A stretch of 47,560 nucleotides of DNA from an uncultured Roseiflexaceae bacterium (GTDB taxonomy: Bacteria > Chloroflexota > Chloroflexia > Chloroflexales > Roseiflexaceae): assembly GCA_937974195.1 (NCBI GenBank), contig CALJIC010000142.1, positions 1-47,560 of the forward strand, given 5' to 3'. Shown one piece after another: positions 17,279 to 27,549 of the stretch. Positions within the stretch are counted from its first letter, which is position 1, and every line of letters begins with the position of its first letter. The translations under genes were made by a program, and so were the position numbers. Under the pieces are notes generated by a model. That model was not told the origin of the DNA, made no database searches, and worked only from the letters and a program-made list of their open reading frames with translations.

Positions 17279-18208
17279 CTACGGCGTCGGGGTGAGCGGG
17301 ATGCCGCTGGCCTGCATCACCATGCCCATACGCGTCTTGGCGATGACCTCTAGCTGGCTGTTGCCCGCAGCGTGGGCCAGGTCGGCCGCCTGCTGGAACG
17401 CCGCGATCGCCTCCGGCACCCGGCCGCGCGCCTCCTCGATGCCCCCCAGCAGCAGGTAGCCGGTCGGCGCAGTGGTGGGCTGCTCGATCAGGCGGCGGGC
17501 GTCTGGCTCCGCGTCGTCCGGCCTGCCCGCCTCGAGCAGAGCCGACCCGCGCTCGAAGTAGAAGCTCATCTCGTCGTCGATCAGGCGCCGTGCCTCCTCC
17601 CAGGCCGCCTCGGCGGCAGCTGTGTCCCCCTTGATCGTCTGCAGCGCCCCGATCCACAGCGCCGCCTCGGGATCGGTTGGCACCCGCGTCGCCTCGGCCT
17701 GCGCGGTGGCGAGCGCCTCGTCGATCTGCCCCTCCTGAGCCAGCCGGCGGATCGCGGTGAGGTTGGCCTGCGGCGGCGGCGGGAAGAGCAGCGTCAGCAC
17801 GATGATCGTGAGCAGCACCGCCAGGATCGGCCCGCCGACCATGAACAGCCGGCGGACGCGCTGCCTGCTCTGCTCGGCCTGAGCGGCCAGGATCGCCTGC
17901 CAGGTCGGGCTGTCGCTCAGGGTTGAGCTCAGGTCGGCGGCCTGCACCAGCCGCACCACGCCGGGGGCGGCGCGGGTCAGCCGCCGGCGCAGAAACTCGG
18001 CGCGCCCCTCCTCGGCGCGCACATCCACCCCGGACCGCGCGACGAGCGCGAGCAGCCGGTCGATCTCGTCCATGGCGCGGATGACATCGCGGGCGCCGGT
18101 GGACGTCTCGTGCATCACAACGACCTGGCGCTCGGCGTCGTCGAGCAGGTCGCGGAGGTGCCCCAGCTCGGTCTGTGTCGAAATGTTCGGGTCTAGCGAT
18201 CGTTTCAT
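17279..18208 (-). CDS. Membrane-anchored tetratricopeptide-repeat protein
   Basis: The 309-residue product starts with about 110 cytoplasmic, largely helical residues (ELGHLRDLLDDAERQVVV and similar). A single transmembrane helix follows (VGGPILAVLLTIIVLTLLF, roughly 125-147), then TPR-like repeats outside: EGQIDEALATAQAEATRVPTD, GDTAAAEAAWEEARR and ARGRVPEAIAAFQQAADLA. TPRs mediate protein contacts; the partner is unknown. ATG 18208 is preceded by GGAGGGG, so the longer frame starting at 18337 is rejected. It is convergent with the HerA gene, only 30 bases apart. Confidence 0.75.
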   Translation of the reverse strand: MKRSLDPNISTQTELGHLRDLLDDAERQVVVMHETSTGARDVIRAMDEIDRLLALVARSGVDVRAEEGRAEFLRRRLTRAAPGVVRLVQAADLSSTLSDSPTWQAILAAQAEQSRQRVRRLFMVGGPILAVLLTIIVLTLLFPPPPQANLTAIRRLAQEGQIDEALATAQAEATRVPTDPEAALWIGALQTIKGDTAAAEAAWEEARRLIDDEMSFYFERGSALLEAGRPDDAEPDARRLIEQPTTAPTGYLLLGGIEEARGRVPEAIAAFQQAADLAHAAGNSQLEVIAKTRMGMVMQASGIPLTPTP

Positions 18209-18404
18209 TGCTCCCCTCCGGGGAGATGTTCTCATTCGAATTGTACCGCGAGGGCGCGGATCGGTGGAGCTCAGCCGCCGGCTGAAGCTACGCCGGTTAT
18301 AGAGCGGTGGGGCGGCAAGCGCGAATCCACCTTCCAAAAAGGTCGCGATTCAGCCGGTCGGCTGCCGCGCAGTGTTCGGCCGCCTCGTAGCGCATTCGCC
18401 CGCG

Positions 18405-19007
18405 CTATCCTGTGGCGTGTACTCGTGGCACGATCCGGCCAGTTCGCGCCACGTAGGCCTGATACGCCTCGCCAAAGTGCTCCAGCATCATCTGCTCCTC
18501 GCGTGGGACGCGTAGCAGGTACAAAGGCACGAACCCCACCACCCCTGCCAGGCCAGCAACCCAATTGTGCAACAGCAAGGCCTGTGCAACCATCCAGAGC
18601 CACTGTGAGGCATACATGGGATGGCGGATGCTGCGATAGACGCCCTCAGTCACGAGCGTGTGCTGGCTCGTGATCTCCAAAGAGGGCGACCAGTTCGCGC
18701 CGAGGTCACGATGGGCGCGCCAGAACAGCCACACTGCAGCAGCGAGGAAGAGGCTCCCAAGCGTGCCGGCGCGCGCCTTGGTGGCAGGCGGCCAGCGGTA
18801 GTCGGCCCAACGCAGCCAGGAGGTGAGGCTGAAGAGCAGCGGAATGAGGAACATGCCGACAAAGAGCAAGCCGAGCAGGCCACGTTCAGCAGGTGAGATG
18901 CGCTGGTCGGTTTTGGGGAGCTGGCGATGCTGCCGCCCATAGGGGAGGCGCACCACGATCTCGACAAGGATGCCAGCAAAGTACACCAGCTTGAAGAGTG
19001 TGTCCAT
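18405..19007 (-). CDS. ICMT-like membrane methyltransferase
   Basis: The 200-residue integral membrane protein belongs to the isoprenylcysteine carboxyl methyltransferase/PEMT-like group. The conserved SAM-binding C-terminal half reads LVTEGVYRSIRHPMYAS, then RVPREEQMMLEHFGEAYQAY and RTGR. Bacterial members methylate small hydrophobic or lipid-like substrates; the substrate here is unknown. About five hydrophobic helices are visible. ATG 19007 (MDTLFKLVYFAG) starts directly before the first helix and is preferred to the longer frame from 19067. The gap 18209-18404 holds nothing I can support. Confidence 0.8.
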   Translation of the reverse strand: MDTLFKLVYFAGILVEIVVRLPYGRQHRQLPKTDQRISPAERGLLGLLFVGMFLIPLLFSLTSWLRWADYRWPPATKARAGTLGSLFLAAAVWLFWRAHRDLGANWSPSLEITSQHTLVTEGVYRSIRHPMYASQWLWMVAQALLLHNWVAGLAGVVGFVPLYLLRVPREEQMMLEHFGEAYQAYVARTGRIVPRVHATG

Positions 19008-19208
19008 CTGGCTGAGCCTTTGTGCTGAATGACAGTCTTGCCAATGCGAAAGACGCTGTCGTCGCATCGCGAGGGAGATCTGTCAAAAGCAGCCGAACAC
19101 GGGAATCGTACCACAGGATACGCTATAATGCGCGGGCGCCCGTAGCCGCCTCCGGCTGCCCCGCCGGGCACGGAGCGGCCTTCAGGAAAGGTGAACCGGT
19201 TCTTGGCT

Positions 19209-19850
19209 ATGCGACTGATCATTATCCGGCACGGCGAGAGCGAGTGGAACCGCATCGGCCGGTACCAGGGCCAGGCCGACGCGCCGCTCTCGGAGCTGGG
19301 GCTGCGGCAGGCGGAGGCGCTGGCTAACCGCCTGCGGAACGAACCGCTCGATGTTATCTTCACCAGCCCGCTGCAGCGCGCCGCGAAGACGGCCGCCGCG
19401 GTCGCGCGCTATCACCCCGATGTCCCCCTCTACAACGAGCCGGCGCTGCTTGAGATCCACCACGGCGACTGGCAGGGGCTGATGGTGGATGAGGTGAAGG
19501 AGCGCTACGGCGACGGGCTGCGCGAGTGGCGCATGCACCCGACGCGCGCCCAGATGCCGAATGGCGAGAGCTTCAGCAATATCCTCAAGCGTGTGCTGGA
19601 TTTCAAGGATCGCCTGCTGCTGGAGTACGCCGAAAGCAACGTGCTGATCTCGACCCACGACGTCGTGGTCAAGATCCTGGTCGCGGATGCGCTCGGGATG
19701 AACATGGACCGCATCAACCGGATCTGGGTGACCAACGCCAGCATCAGCGTGATCGAGTACGGCGATGATCTGCCCTATCTGGTGAGCCTCAGCGAGGCAT
19801 GCCACCTGGGCCGCCTCGAGAGCGCGCGCGAGAACCAGAAGGCGCTGTGA
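19209..19850 (+). CDS. Histidine phosphatase family protein (phosphoglycerate-mutase-like)
   Basis: This 213-residue enzyme of the RHG superfamily has the nucleophile motif LIIIRHGESEWN with His8. FTSPLQRAAKTA is the arginine phosphate-pocket motif. LEIHHGDWQG carries the proton-donor glutamate and LISTHDVVV the second histidine. Members dephosphorylate sugar phosphates or act as cofactor-dependent mutases. The WQG variant is closer to the phosphatase group. The start is uncertain: AGGAAAGG at 19183-19190 abuts a GTG at 19191, but the conserved fold begins at ATG 19209. A TATAAT box at 19124-19129 is probably the -10. Confidence 0.85.
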   Translation: MRLIIIRHGESEWNRIGRYQGQADAPLSELGLRQAEALANRLRNEPLDVIFTSPLQRAAKTAAAVARYHPDVPLYNEPALLEIHHGDWQGLMVDEVKERYGDGLREWRMHPTRAQMPNGESFSNILKRVLDFKDRLLLEYAESNVLISTHDVVVKILVADALGMNMDRINRIWVTNASISVIEYGDDLPYLVSLSEACHLGRLESARENQKAL

Positions 19851-19963
19851 TGGCCTTCGGCACGAGCCTGCGGGCCGCCCCGAACTCGCGCCGCTGCGCT
19901 GCGAACGCGCCCGATCTGATGTGCATAACCCATGCAACTGTTGTGCATAAAGACCCGGCGCTC

Positions 19964-19991
19964 TTGACTTTTCGGTTACGGACAGTATAAT
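19964..19991 (+). promoter_or_regulatory. Promoter of the polyprenyl synthetase gene
   Basis: TTGACT (19964-19969) and TATAAT (19986-19991) are spaced 16 bases apart. Just upstream, TGTGCATAA occurs twice about 23 bases apart (near 19919 and 19942), which could be a paired protein-binding site. Confidence 0.65.
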
Positions 19992-20032
19992 ACAATCGTG
20001 CCTTCCTTCACAAAGTAGACGAAGCGGATCCT

Positions 20033-21139
20033 ATGACAGAACCGCCCGAGGGCACGGGATGCGAGCAGCTAGAAAGAGTGCGTGCGATGGGGCTTTCCCC
20101 TCTTCAGCTCGACCTGTCGGCGCAACGGCACTCCGAGCCGGCGCGCTCGGCAGCGTGGCCGCCGGCCACCAGCCTGGGCGATCTGCTGCGACGGGCAGAG
20201 ATCGCGGACGACATGGCGGCGCTCGAGCAGATGCTGCTGGCCCGCACGGCATCGCGCTCGCAGCTGCTGGCGGAGGCCGGCGAGCACACCATGGCGGCGG
20301 GAGGCAAGCGCATCCGCGCGGCGCTGGTACTGCTCTCCGCGCACCTGGGCGAGTACAGCTTCCAGCGCGCCTCGCACTCGGCGGTGGCGGTGGAGCTGCT
20401 GCACGCCGCCTCGCTGGTCCACGATGACCTGGTCGACAACGCCGGGCAGCGCCGCGGGCGGGTCACGGTCCACGCCCGCTGGGACAAAGATGTGGCGCTC
20501 ATGCTGGGCGACTATTTCTTCGCGCTGGCGGCGTACGAGCTGGCGAGCGAGCCGGACCCGCGCATCATCCGCTTCTACACCGACGCGGCCCAGACGATCG
20601 TCGAGGGCGAGCTGAGCCCGGTGACGCAGCTGGAGCCGCTCGACGTGGCGCTGGCGCAGTACTTCCACAAGATCGGCAGCAAGACAGCCGCGCTCTTCGA
20701 GGCGGCCTGCAAAGCCGGCATCGCGGTGGCGGGCGGCGACGAGAGCGCCATCGCGGCGCTAGGGGCCTACGGCTACGACCTGGGCCTGGCGTTCCAGATC
20801 GTCGACGACGTGCTGGATTTCACCGGCGACGAGGCCCTGCTTGGGAAGCCGGCCGGGAACGACTTGCGCGAGGGGACGCTGACGCTGCCGCTGATCTACG
20901 CGGTGGCGCAGAGCCACCAGCCGCTGCTGCGCGAGGTGGCGCGCACCGCGCGGCCTGACCCGGCGCAGGTGCCGCAGCTGGTGGCGGCAGTGATTGCGGC
21001 GGGTGGTACGGCTCGGGCGATGGAGGAGGCGCGGGCGCTCATCGGGCGGGCGGTGAGCCACCTGGGGCGCTTCCCGCCCTCCCCGGCGCGGCGAGCGCTG
21101 GCGGAGATCGGCGAATTCGTGCTGAACCGCCAGCAGTAA
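20033..21139 (+). CDS. Polyprenyl (all-trans isoprenoid) diphosphate synthase
   Basis: The enzyme condenses IPP with allylic diphosphates to make long prenyl chains for quinones or cell-wall lipid carriers. The 368-residue product has GGKRIRAALV near residue 83, the first aspartate-rich motif HDDLVD near 130, GDYFFALAAYELAS, KTAALFEAACKAG and the second motif DDVLDFTGD near 256. The residues before the first motif lack the bulky stop expected of short-chain farnesyl synthases, so a long-chain product is favoured by inference. About 45 residues precede the conserved fold; ATG 20087 is an alternative start. It has its own promoter and is followed by a sigma factor. Confidence 0.88.
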   Translation: MTEPPEGTGCEQLERVRAMGLSPLQLDLSAQRHSEPARSAAWPPATSLGDLLRRAEIADDMAALEQMLLARTASRSQLLAEAGEHTMAAGGKRIRAALVLLSAHLGEYSFQRASHSAVAVELLHAASLVHDDLVDNAGQRRGRVTVHARWDKDVALMLGDYFFALAAYELASEPDPRIIRFYTDAAQTIVEGELSPVTQLEPLDVALAQYFHKIGSKTAALFEAACKAGIAVAGGDESAIAALGAYGYDLGLAFQIVDDVLDFTGDEALLGKPAGNDLREGTLTLPLIYAVAQSHQPLLREVARTARPDPAQVPQLVAAVIAAGGTARAMEEARALIGRAVSHLGRFPPSPARRALAEIGEFVLNRQQ

Positions 21140-21140
21140 C

Positions 21141-21196
21141 TTTCGGCGGACTCAAGCGGTAACTATAGTGTGAGGGGCAGGCGACGTCCTGCCCCT
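21141..21196 (+). promoter_or_regulatory. Possible sigma-factor promoter with 5' hairpin
   Basis: TTTCGG (21141-21146) and TATAGT (21164-21169) are spaced 17 bases apart. A hairpin, AGGGGCAGG (21173-21181) with CCTGCCCCT (21188-21196), lies where the transcript would begin. The hairpin could instead end the polyprenyl synthetase transcript. Confidence 0.4.
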
Positions 21197-21261
21197 TCGC
21201 GATCCTGATGCGATCCGCCGACAGCCGGACATACCGCGTCTGAGCCTGCCACGGAGCCAAG

Positions 21262-22305
<1,044 letters not shown>

Positions 22306-22393
22306 ACACACAGTCCGGCAGCTCACGGCCGAAGAATCCGCCGCCCTGCCAGCCCGTCCCGCCTCATTCGTGAAGAGCCTGTGGCAAACCCTC

Positions 22394-22402
22394 TGCTATA
22401 AT
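22394..22402 (+). promoter_or_regulatory. Extended -10 promoter upstream of the CNNM gene
   Basis: TGC-TATAAT at 22394-22402 is a clear extended -10 with no good -35. It gives a leader of about 175 bases that contains GC-rich inverted repeats around 22436-22480. No other gene is visible in 22306-22585. Confidence 0.5.
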
Positions 22403-22585
22403 GACCTCGAGTTACGCGGTTGTGCCGCCCGCCCTCCTTCCGGGGAGGTGTGGAGGGCCGCAAGGCCCTTCACGACGCTCGGTTCCGCTCCGGCGGATGG
22501 GGCCGCTGCGTAAGTCGTGTCATGACGGCGTGCGCGAAGCACCGGCGCGGGCTGTGGAGTGGTTGCCAGGGCGCTCGGCCGTTGG

Positions 22586-23995
22586 ATGTCTGAGGGGCGC
22601 TTGTTCGAGAGCATTCTCATCCTGGTGCTGATCCTGGCGAACGGCTTCTTCGCCGCTTCCGAGATCGCCGTCGTCTCGGCGCGGAAGGGTCGCCTGGAGC
22701 AGCAGGCCGAGAAGGGGAGCAGCGGGGCGCAGGCGGCGCTCAAACTGGGCGAGGATCCGAGCCGCTTCCTCTCCACTGTACAGGTCGGCATCACCCTATT
22801 CGGCACGTTCGCGGCGGTCTTCGGCGGCGCGAGTATCGCCAGCGTGCTGCAGGCCTACCTCGAGCAGGTGCCGCTGGTGGCGCCCTACGCCGCCGCGGTG
22901 GCTCCGGCGCTGGTGGCGCTCGCCATCAGCTACCTCTCGCTGATCCTCGGGGAGCTCGTGCCGAAGCGCATGGCGCTCCAGAACGCCGAGGGCATCGCCA
23001 TCTTCGTGGCGCCGTTCATGCAGCGGCTGGCGCGGGTCGCGGCGCCGGTGGTGTGGTTCCTGACGTTCTCGACCGAGCTGGTGCTGCGCCTGCTGGGGCG
23101 CGGCAACATCACCGAGCAGCCGGTGACCGAGGAAGACATCATGGCGCTGGTGCGCGAGGGCGCGGCCGAGGGCACGGTCGAGGCCTCCGAGCGGGAGCTG
23201 ATCCGCAACGTGTTCACCTTCACCGACCGCCCGGTGCGCTCGGTGATGACCCCCCGCACGCAGATCGTCGCGGTCGATATCGAGACCCCGGTGCCCGAGG
23301 TGCTGCAGGCGATCACCGAGTCGGGCTACTCGCGCATCCCGGTCTACCAGGGCTCGCTGGACCACATCATCGGCATTCTCTACGTCAAGGATCTGCTGCA
23401 CGCCTGGGCCGACCCGACCGCCATCGATCTGCGGTCGCTGCTGCGCGCCCCGCTCCATGTGCTCGAGAGCCAGCGCGCCTCGGCGGTGTTTCAGATCCTG
23501 AAGCAGCGCCGCAGCGCCCTCGCGCTGGTGCTGGACGAGTACGGCCAGGTGGCCGGCGTCGTGACGCTCGAGGATCTGCTCGAGGAGCTGGTGGGCGACA
23601 TCTCGGACGAGACCGATGATGCCGATGCCCCGATCATGCGCATGGAGGATGGCAGCTACCTGGCCGACGGCCTGCTCCCCTTCTCGGACGCTCGGGAGCA
23701 GCTGGGGCTGCCCGCCGCGGCGGAGGAGCTCGCGCGCGAGCACGGCTTCGAGACGCTGGCGGGCTTCGTGCTGGCGCTGCTAGGGCGCATCCCGGCGGTT
23801 GGCGAAACCGCGGCCTGGGAGGGGTATACGTTCCAGGTGATGGATATGGACGGGCGGCGGATCGACAAGATCCAGGTGCGGCCCCCGGCCTCACGCCAGC
23901 CAAGCCCAAGCGAGCAGACCCGCAACGTGCTGGCCTCGGGCGCCGTCCGGCCGCCTGTGGACACCCGGCGACCGGAGGGCGGCGCCAAGAACTAG
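22586..23995 (+). CDS. CNNM/CorC-family transporter-like protein with CBS pair
   Basis: The 469-residue protein has a DUF21 membrane domain (about 1-175: LILANGFFAASEIAVVSARKG, LGELVPKRMALQNAEG), a CBS pair (about 205-330: VRSVMTPRTQIVAVDIETPV, SRIPVYQGSLDHIIGILYVKD, ALVLDEYGQVAGVVTLEDLLEE) and a CorC_HlyC domain (about 345-430). The family is linked to Mg/Co efflux and was once called hemolysin C. The nucleotide-binding CBS pair probably gates transport. ATG 22586 (MSEGRLFES) lies just before the first helix; a GTG at 22559 is an alternative. The last 35 residues are a disordered, charged tail. Confidence 0.9.
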   Translation: MSEGRLFESILILVLILANGFFAASEIAVVSARKGRLEQQAEKGSSGAQAALKLGEDPSRFLSTVQVGITLFGTFAAVFGGASIASVLQAYLEQVPLVAPYAAAVAPALVALAISYLSLILGELVPKRMALQNAEGIAIFVAPFMQRLARVAAPVVWFLTFSTELVLRLLGRGNITEQPVTEEDIMALVREGAAEGTVEASERELIRNVFTFTDRPVRSVMTPRTQIVAVDIETPVPEVLQAITESGYSRIPVYQGSLDHIIGILYVKDLLHAWADPTAIDLRSLLRAPLHVLESQRASAVFQILKQRRSALALVLDEYGQVAGVVTLEDLLEELVGDISDETDDADAPIMRMEDGSYLADGLLPFSDAREQLGLPAAAEELAREHGFETLAGFVLALLGRIPAVGETAAWEGYTFQVMDMDGRRIDKIQVRPPASRQPSPSEQTRNVLASGAVRPPVDTRRPEGGAKN

Positions 23996-24049
23996 CGTCG
24001 CCCGATGGACCCGTGGCGCCGGCCTGCGAGCCGGCCGCGCTCAGGCGCG

Positions 24050-24532
24050 CTACGCCTCCTGTGGGCCCTCGGAGGCGGGCCGGCGCTTGAGCAGCATCGT
24101 GAACTCGCCCTCCTGCACCGTCTCCCCGCGCTGGTTGAGCACCTTCACCCCATAGACCACGATCCCGCGGTCAGGCTTGCTCGTTTCGCGCATCGAGGCG
24201 ACGCGCAGCAGCGCGTGGATCGTGTCGCCGATCTTGATCGGGCCGACGAACTGCCAGGTGAGGCCGAGAAAGGCGATCACCCCGTCCGAGTCCATGTCGG
24301 TGCGGTACTTCAGGCCGTTGGCGATCGAGAGGCCGAGCAGGCCGTGGGCGATGCGCTCGCCGAAGATCGACCCGCGCATGTACTCGGCGTCGGTGTGGAG
24401 GCGGTTGTAGTCCCCGGTGAGCCCGGCGAAGGCCACCACATCGGCCTCGGTGACGGTGCGGGCCGGGGTGAGGAACTCGTCGCCGACGGCGTAGTCCTCG
24501 TAGAAGGTGCGCTTTCGGTTCGTCGTGCTCAT
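24050..24532 (-). CDS. MaoC-like dehydratase (R-specific enoyl-CoA hydratase type)
   Basis: This 160-residue hot-dog-fold protein has the hydratase-2 signature AGLTGDYNRLHTDAEYM, with probable catalytic Asp41 and His46, followed by RIAHGLLGLS. Such enzymes hydrate trans-2-enoyl-CoA to (R)-3-hydroxyacyl-CoA in fatty acid, PHA or C4/C5 acid pathways such as the 3-hydroxypropionate cycle. The specific substrate is not evident. sucD lies 94 bases upstream on the same strand, so co-transcription is possible. Confidence 0.88.
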   Translation of the reverse strand: MSTTNRKRTFYEDYAVGDEFLTPARTVTEADVVAFAGLTGDYNRLHTDAEYMRGSIFGERIAHGLLGLSIANGLKYRTDMDSDGVIAFLGLTWQFVGPIKIGDTIHALLRVASMRETSKPDRGIVVYGVKVLNQRGETVQEGEFTMLLKRRPASEGPQEA

Positions 24533-24626
24533 GGGGAGGTTTGGAGCGGCGGCGGCCCGCCCAGGTTCCGCTCTTCCGGCGGGAGAGAAAGGATCGAGGG
24601 CGGCAAAGCCGCCCCCGACCTCACAC

Positions 24627-25502
24627 CTACGCGAGGCTTTCCTTCACCAGCTGGGCGATATCAGTGGGCAGGCGCGCGATCCTGACGCCCACGGCCGACA
24701 GGGCGGCGATCTTCTCCTGCGCCGTGCCCTCGCCGCCGGAGATGATCGCCCCGGCGTGGCCCATGCGCTTGCCGGGCGGCGCCGTCTGGCCGGCGATGAA
24801 GCTGACGACCGGCTTGGTCACGTTCGCGGCGATGAACTCGGCGGCGTCGATCTCGGCCCGGCCGCCGATCTCGCCGATCAGCACGATCGCCTTGGTCTCG
24901 GGGTCGCTCTGGAACAGCTCGAGCACCTCCACGAACGAGGTGCCGATGATCGGGTCGCCGCCGATGCCGACGATCGTCGTCTGGCCGAGGCCGATGCGGG
25001 TCAGCGCGTCGACCGCCTCGTAGGTGAGCGTGCCGCTCTTCGAGACCACGCCCACCGGCCCCGGCGTGGCGATGTTGCCGGGGATGATGCCGACCTTGGC
25101 CTGGTTGGGCGTGAGCAGGCCGGGGCAGTTCGGGCCGATCAGCCGCGCGCCATGCTCCTTGACGAAGGCGTAGGTGCTCACCATGTCCAGCGCCGGGATG
25201 CCCTCGGTGATGCAGACGATCAGCTTGATGCCGGCCGCAGCCGCCTCGCGGATGGCGTCGGGCGCGAACGGCGCCGGCACATAGATAACCGAGGTATTGG
25301 CTCCCGTCTCCGCCACGGCCTGCGCGACGGTGTTGAACACCGGCACCTTGCCGTCGATCGCCTTCTGGCCGCCGCGGCCGGGCACAACGCCCGCGACCAC
25401 GTTGGTGCCGTAGGCGATCATTTGGCGGGTGTGAAACTCACCTTCGCGCCCGGTGATGCCCTGCACAAGCAGCCGGGTAGTAGTATCAACCAGGATGCTC
25501 AC
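24627..25502 (-). CDS. sucD: Succinate-CoA ligase alpha subunit
   Basis: SucD binds CoA and carries the phosphohistidine of succinyl-CoA synthetase in the TCA cycle. The 291-residue product has the CoA-binding start TRLLVQGITGREGEFH, PGRGGQKAIDGKVPVF, IGPNCPGLLTP, the phosphate helix region VSKSGTLTYEA, and GHAGAIISGG with the catalytic histidine. Length and motifs are typical. GTG 25502 is the start, with GGGATGGG just upstream. No sucC is adjacent, which is unusual because sucCD normally form an operon; sucC must lie elsewhere. Confidence 0.95.
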   Translation of the reverse strand: MSILVDTTTRLLVQGITGREGEFHTRQMIAYGTNVVAGVVPGRGGQKAIDGKVPVFNTVAQAVAETGANTSVIYVPAPFAPDAIREAAAAGIKLIVCITEGIPALDMVSTYAFVKEHGARLIGPNCPGLLTPNQAKVGIIPGNIATPGPVGVVSKSGTLTYEAVDALTRIGLGQTTIVGIGGDPIIGTSFVEVLELFQSDPETKAIVLIGEIGGRAEIDAAEFIAANVTKPVVSFIAGQTAPPGKRMGHAGAIISGGEGTAQEKIAALSAVGVRIARLPTDIAQLVKESLA

Positions 25503-25588
25503 CGCCCATCCCCTTTCAGCTGTATCTGGTCCGGCGCGGCCGGAAAAACGCGACGCCTATCCTAGCATAGGCATTCTGATGCCGCAAG

Positions 25589-26329
25589 TCAGGCGCGCTC
25601 GCCGAACAGCGCCCGCCCGACGCGCACGATCGTCGCCCCCTCCTCGACCGCGACTTCGAAGTCGTCGGTCATGCCCATGGAGAGATGCTCCCAGTCCACA
25701 TGTGGGAAGCGCCGGGCGAGCTCATCGCGCAGCCGGCGCGCGCTGCGGAACGTCGGGCGGGCCAGCTCGGCCGACGGGCCCCACGGCGCGATCGTCATCA
25801 GGCCGCGCACGCGCAGATGCGGCAGGGCGACGATGGCGGCCACCTCGGCGGCGAAGCTTTCGAGCACCGCCGGCCGCTCCTCCCAGCCGGCGAGCGCAAA
25901 GCCCTCCTTACTCTCCTCGCCGCTCACGTTGACCTGGAGCAGCACATCGCACGGCGCGGCGCCGGGCTCTGGGGCCCGCGCGGCCACGTGGCGGTTCAGG
26001 TGCTCCGCGATCTTCAGGCTGTCGACCGAGTGGATCAGGTCGAAGAGCCCGGCCGCGCGCTTGGCCTTGTTGCTCTGCAGGTGGCCGATCAGGTGCCAGG
26101 TGATGCGGTCGCGCAGGTGGCTCAGCGCGGCGATCTTGGCCTCGGCTTCCTGCACGCGGTTCTCGCCGAACTCGCTCACGCCGGCGGCGAGCGCGGCGGC
26201 GATCGCCTCGGCGGGGTGGGTTTTCGTGACGCCGACAAGCCGGATCTCCGCCTCAGACCGGCCGGCGCGGCGGGCGGCGGCGGCGATGCGCTCCCGCACC
26301 GCGGCGACTCGTGACTCGATGGTGTCCAT
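25589..26329 (-). CDS. YggS-family PLP homeostasis protein
   Basis: This is a COG0325 protein of 246 residues that binds pyridoxal phosphate without known catalysis and keeps cellular PLP and amino acids balanced. LVGVTKTHP carries the PLP lysine (Lys36). FGENRVQEAEAK, WHLIGHLQSNKAK, IHSVDSL, GLMTIAP and LSMGMTDDFEVAVEEG are all typical family motifs. ATG 26329 follows GGGAGCG; the frame can be extended nine codons upstream without support. Confidence 0.93.
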   Translation of the reverse strand: MDTIESRVAAVRERIAAAARRAGRSEAEIRLVGVTKTHPAEAIAAALAAGVSEFGENRVQEAEAKIAALSHLRDRITWHLIGHLQSNKAKRAAGLFDLIHSVDSLKIAEHLNRHVAARAPEPGAAPCDVLLQVNVSGEESKEGFALAGWEERPAVLESFAAEVAAIVALPHLRVRGLMTIAPWGPSAELARPTFRSARRLRDELARRFPHVDWEHLSMGMTDDFEVAVEEGATIVRVGRALFGERA

Positions 26330-26550
26330 GGGCGCTCCCGATAACACGTCTTCCACGGCGCTGGGGTGTTGGAGGTGAAAGCTTCCAGCACCCCGCGACC
26401 GGCGTGCTCGTCAGATTATAGCGCCACCTCCGCACGGGCGCCGCGCAGCGCAGGCGGCGAAGATGGGGAGGACCTGCGGCACTCCACAGCTTCTCGTGGA
26501 GCGCTGGCGCGGGCGAATACGCACGTCAAAGATATAGGCGCGAGCGCTTA

Positions 26551-26579
26551 TAGACAAGCGCACGGTACGAGGGTACAAT
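26551..26579 (+). promoter_or_regulatory. Promoter of the dual-receiver/permease operon
   Basis: TAGACA (26551-26556) and TACAAT (26574-26579) are spaced 17 bases apart. A leader of about 150 bases leads to ATG 26734. The remaining upstream gap (26330-26550) has only a small inverted repeat, CTCCAC/GTGGAG near 26484-26502. Confidence 0.6.
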
Positions 26580-26733
26580 ACAAACGCTACTCAACCGCTG
26601 CGCTATGCGGTTGGAGCGGTGCCATGCCGCTTCTCCTCTACTTGTCATCATAGGATGGCGTGTCTCGTTTCTCCTCAGCCATGCTCGCTATGTTCTAGCG
26701 GTGTATTTCATCCCAAACAACGAAGACACGACT

Positions 26734-27549
26734 ATGCTGCGCTTGCTGTACGTACATCCATCATTCGGTGGCCAGGGACTAGCCTGGAGCACGCCCTCGA
26801 GCGGCGGCATGACGTGCGAGGTGACGGTTGCTACCACGCTCGCGGCGGCGCGCTATCACCTGGCGTCACAGACGTACGACATTCTGGTGATACAGGGCTG
26901 CCAGGTGGATGGCGACGGGCTGGCGTTTGTGCGTGAGATTCGCGCGGCAGGGCTTGGGCTGCTGGTGGTGTTCATCGGCGCCGGCGGGGTCAGCCAGGAA
27001 GACGCGCTGGCCGCAGGCGCCGACACCTTCCTGCCGGCTGAGGAGGCGATGGCTGCGCACATGCCGCTGCTCGCCGCCCGAGTGTACCAGCGGCGCTGGC
27101 ACGGCGAGGCGCAGGCCGGCGAGCGGCGCTCGGATGCGGCGGAGCAGCGGGCGTGCCCGGCGCGGGTGCTGGTGATCGACGACGAGGCCACGGTCGCTTC
27201 GGTGATGCAGCGCGCCCTGGAGCGGGCCGGTATGGAGGTCGACGTCGTGCACCGCGCCCGTGATGGCCTGGAGCGCCTGCGGGGCGCCCGGTACGACGCC
27301 GTGCTCTGCGATCTGCGCCTGCCCGACCTCAGCGGCCAGCAGTTCTTCGCCCAGCTGCAGGAGACCATGCCCCACATCGTGCGGCGGCTCATCTTTCTCT
27401 CCGGCGATGTCGGGAACGATGTGACCACCGACTTCCTGAGCCGCTCTGGGTGCCGCTACATCACCAAACCGTTCGAGCTAACCCAGCTGGTCGGTGTGGT
27501 GACGGAGCTCCTGGCGAGTACCGCCGAGGGGCAGACGAAGACTGAATGA
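26734..27549 (+). CDS. Dual-receiver response regulator, first receiver degenerate
   Basis: The 271-residue product has two receiver-like halves and no DNA-binding domain. The second half (about 145-265) is intact: VLVIDDEATV, phospho-acceptor Asp193 in CDLRLPDLSG, and Lys245 in YITKPFEL. The first half (about 2-118) keeps the layout, with YDILVIQGCQVDGDGL aligning to the acceptor loop, but Gln replaces the acceptor Asp and HP replaces the acidic pair, so it cannot be phosphorylated normally. ATG 26734 (MLRLLYVHP) begins the first fold. The stop overlaps the start of an ABC-2 permease by four bases, which implies translational coupling. Confidence 0.82.
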   Translation: MLRLLYVHPSFGGQGLAWSTPSSGGMTCEVTVATTLAAARYHLASQTYDILVIQGCQVDGDGLAFVREIRAAGLGLLVVFIGAGGVSQEDALAAGADTFLPAEEAMAAHMPLLAARVYQRRWHGEAQAGERRSDAAEQRACPARVLVIDDEATVASVMQRALERAGMEVDVVHRARDGLERLRGARYDAVLCDLRLPDLSGQQFFAQLQETMPHIVRRLIFLSGDVGNDVTTDFLSRSGCRYITKPFELTQLVGVVTELLASTAEGQTKTE

